Assembly: GCA_011009095.1 (NCBI GenBank)
Contig: VTPC01091318.1
Span: 161,932-225,931, forward strand
Direction: 5' to 3'
DNA: 64,000 bases
From: Ignelater luminosus
Lineage: Eukaryota > Arthropoda > Insecta > Coleoptera > Elateridae
The stretch's first letter is position 1. Each line of letters starts with the position of its first letter. Position numbers and translations under genes: made by a program. Below are positions 1-13,060 of this stretch, piece by piece. The notes below the pieces were generated by a model. The model was not told the origin of the DNA. It saw nothing but the letters and a program-made list of their open reading frames with translations, and made no database searches.

Positions 1-199
1 TTTGTGGATTTGTAAATAGTCGGGATTAGAAAATACGACCGTACAAGGCAAAATAACTTAACATTAATAAGAATTAATTTGATGTACTGCTACCAAGAAA
101 AAAATATAGTAAGGTAATGAGAAGTGTCTTCATGCCCAAATACACAAAGCTAATTTTTTTATTATTAAGTTTAAAAACATTTCCTAAGTGCAACACTTT

Positions 200-1760
200 A
201 AAAAATGTAAAAAAGTAAACATTCTCAGAAGTTACAATGAGCTAGAGCATCTTGGACAGAAACCGTCAGTTTTTAATGGAAGGGAACGGGCTTGGAAAAA
301 TTAGCGGGGAAAGAAGACCCTGCTGAGCTTGTCTTGGAAGATATCCTTAGAATCTTCTAAACTAAACAACCTTCTATGGATCGATCGAATCTTTAAATTC
401 CCATGAAACCGCATCTGAAAAGTCAAAGATTTTTTTCTAAAAATCAAAATTTGCCCTCCCAATTGACAAGCGACTTTAACGATACCCGATTATAGTTATT
501 TAGATTCTTGATTTTGAAAACACCTTCAACGTCAACATCTTTCAAAGTTCTCCTCAAAGAAGCCAAGAAACGTTGTCATGAGCTTTCCATCGTTCATCCG
601 AAAGCCACCATCTAGGAAAGTTAGACAGTACCAAGCAAACAAACCAAAGAATTATAGCTGTCCTGAAACTAATCGTTTTTCGTTTTTTTGTGTTAACTAG
701 CTTGATCAAAACAGAGACTACCTTGGTATCAGGGGTATCAGTACAAGAAGGATGTTAAATTTCCTTTCCGCCCTGAATACAAAAAGCAGAAAGGCTGAGA
801 AAGCTACAGACCAGCATTAAAACGACAACTCAAAAGTACGTCAGTTCTGGTGAACCAAATAGAATAGAAGTTTTGAGCCTAGTTGTCAGATTCGGTTAAA
901 ATACTTAAAGTTGATGCCATCCAAGAAAATCTGATTTTCTTTCAAATCTGATTGGCCCAAAAACGGTATAAAATAGCGAAGTAGAAAGGGACTTCGGTGA
1001 TCCGTAACTTAGTGATCCCTGCAATTTTGGTAAACGCTGGTAAAAACTTGTCTCGAGTGTTTGGGACTTGATTATTTTTATTTCAGATTGTCAAATATGG
1101 TAGAAGTCTTTGGAGGCATCTTGGTAACATGGCAATTCCTAAATACAATTCGATGAGAAATATGTAGAAATTTTAAAGACTTAATGGCAGAGGAGTACGG
1201 CAATGCTCTAGTCATTTTCAGGTTTAGTGAACAAAGATAAGGCAAGAGGCAGTTACTTTTAATATGATCTATGTCAATTCAAAGATCGATTTTTGCAAAT
1301 AAATTCTGTAAGTTCAATCGACTCTTTCCTTGGCAATACAGCAAGTGGTGATCATAGTTACCATGAGAATAAGGATAAAACAGCACAGTAGCAGAAGAAA
1401 AAAGAAAACTTTTTACCGAAAGTAACTAGGAAGCTACGAATGCTTCTGGTATCTAAAAGTCCAGCGTTTAGAGTTCTGAGGAGAAGATTATGTGTGTCTA
1501 AGAGGTAGACAGAAACCACCTAAAGCATTGTTGGTGTTCTAAAAATCATTTTTGGTCGTGTTTTGCTTTGCTTGCGTTTCCTCCAATTTCATTCTATACA
1601 GCTTGGTGTAAAGCATCGATGGTCTATCCCCCACATTGAAACATTAAATCCAAGGTTAGAAAGGAAGTTAGAATGCTGCACAAGTGAAAGATGTAATTCA
1701 GATAGAGGGATAAAATGCAGAAAAGTACAAGTCCAAAGGAGGATTAAGTTTAATTTAGCT
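200..1760 (+). other. Possible second, more decayed retrotransposon relic
   Basis: A stretch of higher GC than its flanks with short open pieces, including VDAIQENLIFFQ followed by DWPKN near 910-970 and a peptide reading MAIPKY near 1131. These weakly recall the linker between RNase H and integrase and the FGIPKY motif seen at 5990-6010. The likeness is too weak to assign a family, and no other gene is visible here. Confidence 0.2.
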
Positions 1761-1966
1761 TAAATGAAATCGTTTTTGATCATCTCTGAACTTATAGTTG
1801 TACAAAAAACCATTAGAAGAATATTCTGTTCCTTTGTTTTCTTTACAGATTATTCTTCATTATTCCATGTAATATGTGATTCTGTAAGCTATCTTAGTTT
1901 GGTGGGCGGATGGGTATTAGCCTTGGATCTAATGAGGGGAAAGTGTCGTGTTAAGGGTGCGAATTT

Positions 1967-1987
1967 AACAGTCACTACGTGACTGTT
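1967..1987. repeat. Perfect 9-bp stem with 3-nt loop
   Basis: AACAGTCAC, loop TAC, GTGACTGTT. A single short palindrome without flanking target duplication; it could be chance or a protein-binding palindrome. No gene is next to it. Confidence 0.5.
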
Positions 1988-3323
1988 AGGGCCTTGGCAA
2001 GATTTTTTCACAAATTCCAACTTACAAGGCATTCTCGTTTCAGATAAGTTTATCCAAAATATTTTAATAAATCCCACGGTTGTTTTAGGTTTTGTAAATG
2101 TTGCTATTTTTGCTGAAATAACAAGCAAAGTGGAAAAATTCAAAACAAGCAACATAAATTTGTTTTGTTAATATTATTATTTATTATGAAAAGAAAAAAA
2201 TTAATCGTAAAATAATAGAAGGAAGGTTTTCAAGGCGATTTAAGTTGGAAAAAATATGTGTGAACATTTTATCATTACATATGTAGGTATGCGTGAAATC
2301 GAACATACAACACTGAAATACAAAGTGCCTCAAATGAATCACTTTTATCAGCCTAAAATGTAGTTTTAAAAAGAGTTTAGAATATTATTATTGTTACTAG
2401 GATTTTACGACTTGAAATTGAATACTTTACAGCCCAGTTTTCATTTATATTCTTGTTATTGTTGATAACGGACACAATGATGTTTTTAAAACTTTGCACT
2501 ATTGTTGTTTATAAACTATTATTATTGATTGTTATTTTTGCCCACTTGGTCTCAACTACTGCAAAATAATCACACAATAGGATTGTTTATGGAATAGACT
2601 TTACTGCTAGCATTCGTTACAACGTTGATTCTTATACGCCTTATACATTTTATACGCTTGATACTAAGATAATAGCATTATGTACTAAAATCAAGCTATT
2701 TAAAAAGCTATGAATGCCAAAGGCATACAAAATCACGCGTCATGGATTGTTGGACGTTTCGCTCCATTTCATTAACTTCAATCGTTTAATCATCATCGTA
2801 ATATTAAGAAAAACAAAAGTAAACTAGCGATAAAAACAAAACAAATGAAGAAATCTAAACTTGAGGTTTTACACAGTTTTTGAATGAAATCGGAAACATT
2901 TCATAACCTCACTTTTTTGATAGAATGAAGCCATTAAGAAAACCACTAAAAAAAGTTACAGCAGTTTTAACAATAAAAATAAATTTTCTGTAATTTATAA
3001 CTGATACTCTTACAAAATGACGTTTATATTGCAATATTTAATAAATATTTATTTTCGAGCGTTTTTCATTATTAATTTAGTCACAGCGGGGTTAGAGCAA
3101 AATTTGCAAATAATGTCAATATTAATTTATTTGGCAGAATTATTGAAATGCCAACGAACTTTAACATAATGGTAACTAAAGACTGATGAGATTTTTGATT
3201 TTATTTTTCTTATAATTCTGGAATTTATATATAAATCTAATCGAGGAAATTTGAGAAGTCGTAAGTTAAAACAATTGATATGCTACGTTTTGGCAATAAA
3301 TGGAAATAATAAAAACGAGATCT

Positions 3324-3407
3324 ATTTTATTCCAGCACCGCATTTTGATGGTTTTGAGAGAGTAGCATTAAGTCTATTAAATGTCATTCTAGACTAGTCT
3401 AAAGTAA
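3324..3407 (+). repeat. Short dispersed repeat, copy 1
   Basis: About 84 bp with the blocks TATTCCAGCACCGCATTTTG, GAGAGAGTAGCATTAAGTCT and CTAGACTAGTCTAAAGTAA. The same order of blocks is seen at 7637 and, shorter, at 7834. All three are in the same orientation in gene-poor sequence. No coding potential or terminal repeats were seen. Confidence 0.8.
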
Positions 3408-5516
3408 GGTTAAATTAATCTGAACAGATTAGATTATTTTAAATGAATCTAGTAGGAAGATTTTTTTTCGTCAAGTAGTTAACATGCACATATAGTAGTT
3501 GCTTCAAGTGTATCTATCATTAAATTTCCAAAACATGCCCACTAATTAGGCATACATTGTTTCTAATAGATAAATTGTGTGTAGGTCTTTTTTTATTTGG
3601 CCATTCAATATTTTGAATATTTCGTAGGCATCTATATTAGTAAAACATTGCAGTGTGTAGAATCAAAAGATATGCAGGTGGGTTTTTATATACAACTCGA
3701 TTGTGAAGAAATATCAAATAAAAAAACTTATCAGGTATTTACATAGTCTTATTATTTTCCATGACCTTTACAAAGGATTTCCTAACATTATGTTTTAGTG
3801 TCCTCTTGGTTTTTTTTTCTATTAAATTGGGCCAATTTAAATTTAACAAAATTGTATTGTCAGAATATTAACATGATTTCTTACAAAATATATCGAATAG
3901 CAGATCAAATCAGATAAATCAATGCTTTATTAGCCAGTTTATTGATTAGCAGGAAAATCTGTAAGTAAATTCGGCATTGTTTTGATTTATTATTGTATTT
4001 CTCTTTGAAGATGTTTAATCTGAAATTAGACCAAATTGATATTTCTAAATTCAGTTTTAATTCATTCATTAACATAGTTTTTTATTGGTGTTCACACCTA
4101 TCGAAATAATATACTTCTGAACTGAATTTCTTGGGATAGTTTTTGGAAAAGTATAAAAACAAAAAGATGTATTGCCAGTAATATTTTATTTTGAACTTAA
4201 ATATTCATAAACCTAAAGAAATTATAGTTTGCATAGAACATAATACATAAAATTTATTTATTACCATTTATATGTTATTGCCTCTTGTTACATAATAATA
4301 TATTTACAATTTATGTTAAAATATGTTTTAAAGTTTGAAGAAACTGTATATGGTTATTATTATTACCATCTGATCATTAAAGGCGGTATTACTACGCCTT
4401 CTATATATTTAGATACACCCATTTCTCACACCTTACTATTAATATTATAATAATATGATTTTTTTTAATAACCTAATCCAAATTAAAAAATTAATAACAA
4501 TTTGAAATTCACAGTTATGGCTTTTTATGGCAGAAATTAAGAATACAGAAATTATCAAGTGATTCAATCTGGACATCATCTCATGACATCGATATATAAT
4601 TTATTTATGAACATTATCAGAAATGAACCTGTGTGACATTTCCTTTTAAATTGTTAAAATATGCAAATAACCATGATTTTACGTTTTTGCCCTCTAGGTA
4701 ATATAAAACTCGAAGTTTAATTTTTGATCTTCCTTTTATGAATGGCCTAAAGCGTTCTCTGGCATGCATTCAACATTCAGCAAGCTGAGTTGACGGATAA
4801 ATTTTCAAATTTTATGTTGCTTCGGAGAAATTCTCTAACGATACACACCACAGTGAGGAGGTATGATATTTACTGTGTTGAATATTGTAATGCTAATTAT
4901 TATGATATTAAGAAAATTAAATAAGAATTATTTATTTTGTAAATAAATTTTAGTTTATAATTGTATGTCACGTTTTCATTAAATTATACAGCAAAGTGGA
5001 AATACAAGATATTGCAAAATTTATTATGTTGAAATGCGGATATATTTTAATTTACATATTGGGGGCGCGTTGAAAAAAGTTTTCGTTAAGACAGGCCAAA
5101 AGGTTATTAAACAAAAAAAATTTAAATTCATATAGTACAAACTGTATCTATTATTTATTGCAAGGTAATTTTCTCTACTTGAGCCTTTATAACAAAACCC
5201 AAATTTGACGTCATAAAAATTAAGTTGAGCATAAACAGAGCAATTGACTGAAGAATTGAAAGTAGTAACAGTAGCAGTAACCATGAGAAAACAATGAAAT
5301 GCAAAATGGATTTAGAACATTTAGCAAGATAGCAAAATTTGCGTTAACACACAAGGTTACCCATGCATCTTTAACTAACAAAGAACTGAAGTAGTATATA
5401 TGTACTATAAACCTAGAAGATCTTGAAAAGAGCTCAGATCGAATTGCTATCTCAGTGAACACTGACAGTTCAGTTTTGTTAGATTTAGCTTCGAATATTC
5501 TATCAATCAAGTATCT

Positions 5517-6130
5517 ACCCATGAAACAAGTACTTATGACTCTTTCGAACTCGAAATCTTGGCTTTAAAACATTCTCGAATCTACCTTTCAGGGTTGCGA
5601 CTCACATTAATAACAGATTGCAACTCATTACAATTATCAGCCCATAAAAAGGACTTGAAGCCGAGAAGCCGTTGGTGGGTTCGCATGCAAGATCTAGTAG
5701 GCTCTAAAATGTATCATGTCGACTTTCAAAGTCAAAATCCAATTGAAGATGTAAATCCCACATCAAAAAAAGGTCAGGGTCAAGATAAAGATTCCTACAT
5801 CCCATTCCAAAACCAAAAGAATCTTTTCATTTCGTACACATCAATCTTCTTGGTCCTCTAGCAAAAAGTCCTGTCAAATATCAATACCTGTTGGTCAATA
5901 TTGGTGCGTTCTCCAAATTTCGCCTCTTATATCATGAATAAGTGTGACAACTGAAGAAACGAGGAAAGCCTTTCCAAATTTTCTTGAAGTGTTTGGAATT
6001 CCCAAGTACAAACTTTACAGCTAAGATCTTCATCCTTCAAGTTAATGTTTGGCCAAGACGGTCAAACACCTCAAATTCAAAATCTGCTTTCTGCTTTCTG
6101 ATTTGTCCCAAAATTGCACAAGTCATCGCC
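5517..6130 (+). mobile_element. Ty3/gypsy retrotransposon relic: RNase H and integrase pieces
   Basis: Plus strand: SFELEILALKHSRIYLSGLR, LTLITDCNSLQLS and DLKPRSRWWVRMQDLV resemble the gypsy RNase H block (the ELE..A...RIYL G...I.TDCNSL pattern), then HVDFQSQNP in place of the usual HVDALSR. Downstream in another frame come FHFVHINLLGPLAKSP, YQYLLVNIGAFSKFRLLY and FLEVFGIPKYK, which fit the integrase core (the FGIP motif is typical). Several stops and shifts interrupt it; no long terminal repeats or gag were recognised. Confidence 0.72.
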
Positions 6131-7636
6131 CAAACTAAGAAAAACAAAAAATAATTTTCGATATCAAACTATTATATGTAATATAATTCGTTGGACGGGC
6201 ATTAACCTTCTGGATGAAGCAGGCAAAGAACACGACTTTACCCGAATCCAAAAAAATAACAAATCCCTCACCTGTCAATAAAAGATTCTGAAACACATCT
6301 GATGTCAAAAATGTAAACCTGAGAGGATTTTCATCTTTCAGAGAAAATCTGCAGAGTTTTGGCTAAATGTAAAGCGATGCACTATATTAAGAGTAATCAA
6401 TGTCAGATGATGTAAATTTATAATTTTTACAATTTTCACAATTGATTATCAGTAGGATTTCGTAAAATTGAAATTTTCAGAATTTGAAAGGATTAAAATA
6501 GATTTTGAAAGTAATTTGTAAGTAAATTTAATTAATCTTAAGGGAGCTGACAAACAACACAGGTAGTCATAGTTTTAAATAAAACTTTAGTTTTCTTATT
6601 AATGTTAATCATTCAGTCATGCGACGATACCCACAAATTATAACGAATCTGCAGGTGGAAATAGAGCAGATGTGTCTACCTGACGTGTTACTCATAGTAA
6701 ATACCTTCACGTTACCATAGATTATAAAATCCGATAAAACTTGCTACTCTTTGAAAGAATTTAATAATTAATTCTGGTTAACAAAATTTGTTTACTTTCT
6801 CATTAATCAAAATAAAAAGAATTTAATTTCAATCAATTATAAAATTTCACGGTGCTTGTGTTTTAATCAAAAGCAAATACCTTTTCTAAAAGAGTAAAAG
6901 ACAAATCATAGCCTCGGCGTGAGAAAGTAACAATGTTTGCCAACGAAGTTGTTCACACATCCTGAATGCCCTCAACTCCAACGAGTCGGCATGTTTTAAA
7001 AATGAACATTTATGTACTTTAAAGTCTTTTCATTATAATTTAGGGCTTTCTTGTTCTGTCATAATAATAATAATAATAAAAACAAAACCTTTAAATTTAT
7101 TAACGTGAACTTGACACGTTTGAGATTTTATCTGTTTTGTTTACCTGGTGCACTTTTCATAATAAAGAATGATAACTGATAGACCTTTTGTACCTTTGAA
7201 CGTGATATTATTCTCTTTTTTATGTTGAGGTCGTCATTCTTTACGTTTTAGCTTTAGTTACTCAAACATAACCTATTTTCCTAATAACTCATTTTCAGCT
7301 TGTATCATTATTCATTTTTTAAACCGTGCTGAACTTCAATCTTCCTAATTATAATTTAATTAGATACATTGTAGAAATCCATTGTAACGATTGATTAACA
7401 AAAAAAAAAATCCAACCATGAAATCTTAAGATATTATCGAGACAACAGTAAATTTCATTCGTTATGTAGAACGCTTCATTGAATTAATTCTAATCTTAAT
7501 TCGACTTTAACTGTAATTGAAGTGCATATTTGATTATAAAAGGAAATTCAATTGCTTATTTTACAACGAACAAACGAAATTATTTTGTTGTACCGTCACT
7601 ATCAACAAATTATCGAAAAATAGAAGACGTACAATT

Positions 7637-7719
7637 GTTTTATTCTAGCGCCCCATTATAGTGGTTTGAGAGAGTAGTAACAAGTCTATTAAATATCATT
7701 CCAGACTAGTCTGAAGTAA
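7637..7719 (+). repeat. Short dispersed repeat, copy 2
   Basis: Carries TATTCTAGCGCCCCATTATA, GAGAGAGTAGTAACAAGTCT and CCAGACTAGTCTGAAGTAA, matching the copy at 3324 at most positions. It lies 115 bp from copy 3. Confidence 0.8.
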
Positions 7720-7833
7720 TTTTGGATTAACTTTTGAAAATATTTACTTCTTGGTGAAACATGTTGCATACTTGAACCAGATGACTAAAAAAGAAAAGCG
7801 CTATAGTAATTAAAAAAATGGACTTGCAATTCA

Positions 7834-7898
7834 ATTTTATTCTAGCACCCAATTTTGGTGGATTTAAGAGAGTAGCATCAAGTCTGTTAAATATCATT
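7834..7898 (+). repeat. Short dispersed repeat, copy 3 (partial)
   Basis: Carries TATTCTAGCACCCAATTTTG, AAGAGAGTAGCATCAAGTCT and TTAAATATCATTTG, then diverges where the other copies have the ACTAGTCT block. Confidence 0.75.
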
Positions 7899-8751
7899 TG
7901 ACTTCATTCGTCGTTAGATGCTATAATATCGGGAAACCTTTTAATTGTTTCAGTATTTCCAAAATGAATGTTTGAGCTGCGCGTTTTAAAATTTGCGTTA
8001 TAACTTATAAAGATTATAGACATGAGATAAAATAAAAAGATTAGGAAAACTAAAAAAGTGAAAGTTGGAAAACTTTTAAAACAAGCAAACTCGAGTTAAG
8101 GCTCCACTCTTTTATTAAAATATGAACAAATAAACCAGGATTGCTCACAGTATTTGCACGACAATGTAGAAGACAAGAACATTCCTTCTAGTTACAATAT
8201 CCGACAACCGACTGACAGTTTACTGCAGTCTGTATGCACTTTCAAACTTTTGATAGACATGAATAAGTTTTGTTGTTGAAAGCTGATGTGCATAAAGTTT
8301 TAGGGTGTTCGGGTGTCCTAAAGCTTCCTTGTACTAGAGATCAATGTCAAACCTATCAATTAGCTGATCGCTTATTGTTTGTTTTAGTCAAAACCAACAG
8401 TACTAATGAACAATTCATATTCTAACAAACTAATTTAGAATTGTTATAAATGGTAAAACAATTTGTTCAATCAAGTATACAATGGAAAGTCGATTATGTA
8501 TCAAGTTTACGTGGTTTCGCAATTTTATACAACGTAACTTTCCTATTTTGTCAGAGAATATTGATGGAGTGTTTATGCGTGCGGCACGAAATTTCTGAAA
8601 TTTATTTTTATTTCACATTCATAACTCCTTTATCTGGTATATTTTTTAACGTTTAATTTTTTATTTATTAATATTAATAATCAATACTGAACAATTAAGA
8701 AAAATCAGTCAAACGCGATTTGAGAAAAATAATAACTAAATTAACAAGATA

Positions 8752-8775
8752 TACAGGGTGTCTCTGATATAAACA
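8752..8775 (+). other. Solo transposon-like end (TACAGGGTGT)
   Basis: TACAGGGTGTCTCTGATATA follows a TA-rich flank and looks like the left end at 62717. About 400 bp downstream has no readable transposase, so this would be a truncated or very old element. Confidence 0.35.
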
Positions 8776-11700
8776 GCAGTATACATGAATAAAGATTAAT
8801 CCTGATCACCCCTATCGATTTATGGTCTAAAACATAATATTTACTCGTTTACTGTTAAAGAAATTTAAAATTCTGTTTTATTCGAAAACGAAGAGATTAA
8901 TATGGAAAAATGTCTTGGACACGAAAAAGAGTTTGCGAGCAATATTTCTTTCGTTATTCTTGCTTTAGTATCTTGAAATATACAAAAGTTTAGCCAAGAG
9001 GCTCACAATCAAACTTCATTCTACCGCCATCGGCACCTTGAATCTTATAAACTCCTTCGTCTTTAGACTGATCGTTGAAAAGCAGATTCCTGTAGAACTC
9101 CATATCCTACATCAGATAGGCACAGTAGAGTAGTGGCACTAAGATCCTCATATAGTGAGTAGCAACAAACAAGAATTTTTATTGTACTGTTGCCGTCGTT
9201 TAACAATCAATGTAAACAGCATAATGTTGAAGTCTATTTTAGCTACTAGAGAATTCCGAATGATTACTGCTATTTTAGAAAATTCGGTTAAAATACAAAG
9301 TGAAAATAAAATAAAAAAGCCAGGACAGAAAGTTTAGGAGGAGCTATGACAGAAGAGAAAAGCGACTTTCAAAGACAAAGAGATCATCCACTAAATATAC
9401 AGAGATTCGCTGAAGAGCACCTACTAAGATGAAAAGTTTACACTTCTGCCTATAATTATGAGTAAATCATAATATTTTAGGATCTGTCATCAAGATAGTA
9501 ACAGTAAATTTCGTTTCGTTTTCTACGTAAGTCTGACTTAAATTAAGTATTGAAACGAAGACAAACGGCTAGCTAAGATATTATGAAGGTTTAAAGAAAT
9601 TGGCAGTTCCACTTGAACTATTTTCGTTGAAAAGGATGCAAAGAAGGCCAAAAACCCAAAGTCGGCTAGATTCAAGGCATAAAGTAATTGATCACCTCAA
9701 AAGACAACGTTGAGAGAGATTCATTGGAATAATCGGATTATCTTTTGGAATAACATAAAAGTCCTTTTAGGATGTTACTGTCGAAATAGACAGTAATGTT
9801 CGTATGTGTATTTTACAGCTCAAACCTCAAAACTAATTGTTTGGTTAGATTTTTGCTCCAAAGTAAGCTTTTGCTGATAAATTTGTCTTAGATAAGTCAC
9901 TTCGGTTCGGGGACAAGGTTTTGCTCATCCCTACTCTAAATACTATTAATATTTTCTCAGTTTACTGTATCACTCCCCAACATCCTTATCATCGATTCAG
10001 TATTACTTTTGGGCCAAATTTGTTGTGCCAACCAACGGCTGTCTACTTATCTTCAGATTTTCAATATAAAACTACTCTTAAAACTATATCGCAAGAAAGA
10101 CTTAGTCTTCCCATTTGTCATTTTTGCTGATATGGATTGCTCATCTTAAAGAAAGTGCATGGTCCTTGTGCAGTTTTGTTCAGAATATTAGACTTTTTGA
10201 TCTTTTCGAGAATTCTTGGGTCGGTTAAGAATGTTAACAGATAAGCCAAAAAAGGACTCTATTTCATCTCGATCGAAAAAATCTATAATTTATTGAATAC
10301 GTTTAAGAAGAACATTTCTGATGAAATGCGTGTTTTTCAGCAAAAGGCAATGCTTTCAGTTAATTAATGATTGGTCTGGTAATAGATTGATTCGAGAACA
10401 GAAGCTCTGATTTTTCCATGTAAACTCGATCATGTCGATCTTCAATCTTCTCAAGATTTTGGGCGAAGCTTGATTCTCTAGAAAAGTCGAACAGATAGAA
10501 TTCTTTCGAACCGTACATAATATGTGTTATTTCAGATTTTGCTTGCAAACAATATTAGCGACGGCTACTACAAGAAATGTATCATTCTAGTGTCTTCTTA
10601 AAGATAAGTAATCTGCTATTGTGGTTTTCGTTTTCATTTTCAAGTGGAAATTCTATTTTCAATTTAGTATTTAAGTCTAAAGATACTAAGAAATTAATAA
10701 ATCTAGGCATTTTAGTTAGCAAAAAGTCTCAAAGTAGTAATGACAATTGTATTGGACCCTAAGAAGCAACACTAAAAGTGGAACTAAAAAAATGTTTTCA
10801 AGCGCGCCAAAATTAATCAATCAGTAGGTACCACAGAAACCATTTTTCTCTTTTCTTTGTGTGATCTAATAATATTAATAATAAACAAAATTATCTTTTA
10901 AAATCAATACTTAATTAAAAAATATTTTCACTTAAAAGGCTTTTCACCTGTCCGTCTAGCTTATTTACATAGGCTTAAGGCTCTTCACTTTCCAAACGTT
11001 CTGTCTTTACTTGTTTGTTGGTTTTTATTAAATTGTCAGGATTTTAGCGTTAATAGAAGAATCGCTTTGATATTCTCTATTATTTCAATTTACAATTGAC
11101 TTGTTGAACGCTCTGTATATTACCTATAATTACTTCAAATTTCCTGTGTTTGGTACAATGAGATAAACATAATACAAAATAGTTTTCTTTTGTTTTTCTT
11201 TTTTGCTATTAATATATTTGGTAAGAAAACACTTTTTAAAAATTATTTTCGAATCAAGTAAACTAATTCTAACCTTAAACTGCAACAACACAATTTTCAA
11301 GTCTTTTTTATAAGCGATTGGCACCGCATATAAATTTTAAATTTTAGAAATTAATTACTAAACACTGATTGAATAATTATAACCTGTCAATAAATTTTAA
11401 TAAAATATTCCATTGCAAAAAATATGTATAACACTGATATCATGGTGAAAGGAATCCTCTTATTTATTTATAAAGAGAAATATCGCTAAAAGTAAAATAG
11501 CTGGAAGCAAACTAAAAGTTGGGAGCACAGTTAAACAAATGGTGAATTGCCTAAGGGGTTGCGAATACGCCCTTAGCAAAATCGTTTTTCAGTCCAGCTA
11601 CCCTAAGGGAAATTATATTTTGAACATGTTTTGTATGTTTAACACAATTTTTGTTCAAAATTAAATTTTAAACTTATTGATGGAAATTTTGAATTTTGCC

Positions 11701-11799
11701 TACAGCCCAACAGAAACTGTTATTTAGATTTCTAAAGCGTACATAAAAAAACTTAAGTAAAGATAACAAACTACATTCACGTCTCATAGAAAGTAACCC

Positions 11800-13060
11800 A
11801 CCCTGTGGCGAGTCTACCTTTGGAACAAAAGTTGACAGATGAGATATGAAGAACTCACCGCTTGGGGCACGTGGGCTCCAGGGTGACGGGTCCTGCTCGA
11901 TTCTCCACGACAACGGACGGGATGCGAATCAAATCGTGAGGAAAAATTTTGAAAGTTGTAGAAAACACGATGAAGCTTTATCACTCAAGTTCAATGTTAA
12001 AAGAGTTGACAAAACGTACGATTCGTTTTTGTCAAAAAAATCATGCCGCAAAAAATGAGACAAAACACGATCGACCTCGTGCCAATGCTTAACGGAACGC
12101 GAACAGTAACGTCCTCCACTAACAAGAGGCTTTCTCGAACTGGCTGACTTCCACCGGAGTATCTGAAATGCCGCCGCGGAGGTTGGAACGAGCTGTGCGC
12201 CTGGAGCGACCAACCGGAGTGCTTTCTGCTCCGATCTTTTTGTGTTGCAGGCAGTTGGGTTAATAATACCTACAGGCATAGAGTCCAACCCGATTCTGTA
12301 TAGTTGGGTATCAGGTTTACGCGGAATACGACCCCTTTTATGCGAGAGCAGCACTCCGGGCGCAAACAAGGCGTACATTGAAAGCTGTATTAACATACCT
12401 GTGGCTCCGGGCGTTATGCCAGTACATCCCCTAGGACTAGCGGAAAACCTGGAAAGAACGAAATTACGTTACGGTGCTAAACGAATTCACCTGCATTGTG
12501 CAAATTTCTACACACAAACGCAAACCTTGTTAGGAGTTAAACTCAATTTGCATAATAAGTTGTGCATTCTTGAAGGGCGTCGGATCTGTTGCTCCTTCTA
12601 TCAGAGTATAATACGCCTCTCTGTGTCAATGAAGCGTAAATAAGGCCGACAGTAATAACTTAAACTGATAAATTCGAGCTCACGTATTTGCAAGTACTTA
12701 GAAGCAAGAAATAACAAAGCCAAATCGCGCTCTGAATTTCATTATTTCTTTAATACCTCTAGCGTTATTTGCAAAAACATCGTTTAGCATACCGAACTTG
12801 AAATATTTTAAAATTGCGACGAGACGTCAACTACGTCGCTTAATGAGCATCGATAGACACCGGGACCTGGAGTTTCCGAAGGCGATCTAGGGATGCTATT
12901 AGGCGCCCTGGGCTAATCCGCCCGACCTCGTTCCATGCTACATAATTTCAAGAATAGCCTTCAGCTGTTTCAGTACCGATAAAACATAAACAGGCGTACC
13001 ACCCGTTCGCGAAACTGCCTGTGATATGATATATGGCTCACGTGTGGGCGCATTGTCTGC
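11800..13060. other. GC-richer block of unknown identity
   Basis: Base composition rises clearly above the surrounding AT-rich sequence. Open frames cross it on both strands (155 codons on minus, 11929-12396; 133 codons on plus, 12242-12643), but neither has codon use, motifs or splice structure that I recognise. It could be an old coding exon set, a transposon fragment of higher GC, or acquired DNA. Confidence 0.4.

Larger units (their letters stand above)
1761..5516. other. AT-rich stretch without a recognisable gene
   Basis: No convincing gene on either strand. It contains the short palindrome at 1967 and the dispersed repeat at 3324. The few open frames (up to about 100 codons near 5220-5522 on minus) look like chance frames. 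Confidence 0.5.
6131..11799. other. AT-rich stretch without a recognisable gene
   Basis: Holds two dispersed-repeat copies (7637, 7834), an ATA-type microsatellite at about 7061-7078 and a solo transposon-like end at 8752. Open frames are short and unrecognised, including 69 codons at 9921 and 62 codons at 10360 on minus. Confidence 0.5.

Noticed and set aside
11929..12396. 155-codon minus-strand open frame as a real gene
   Set aside because: No recognised motif, a competing frame on the other strand of similar length, and no splice structure. Kept only as an unexplained GC-rich block.
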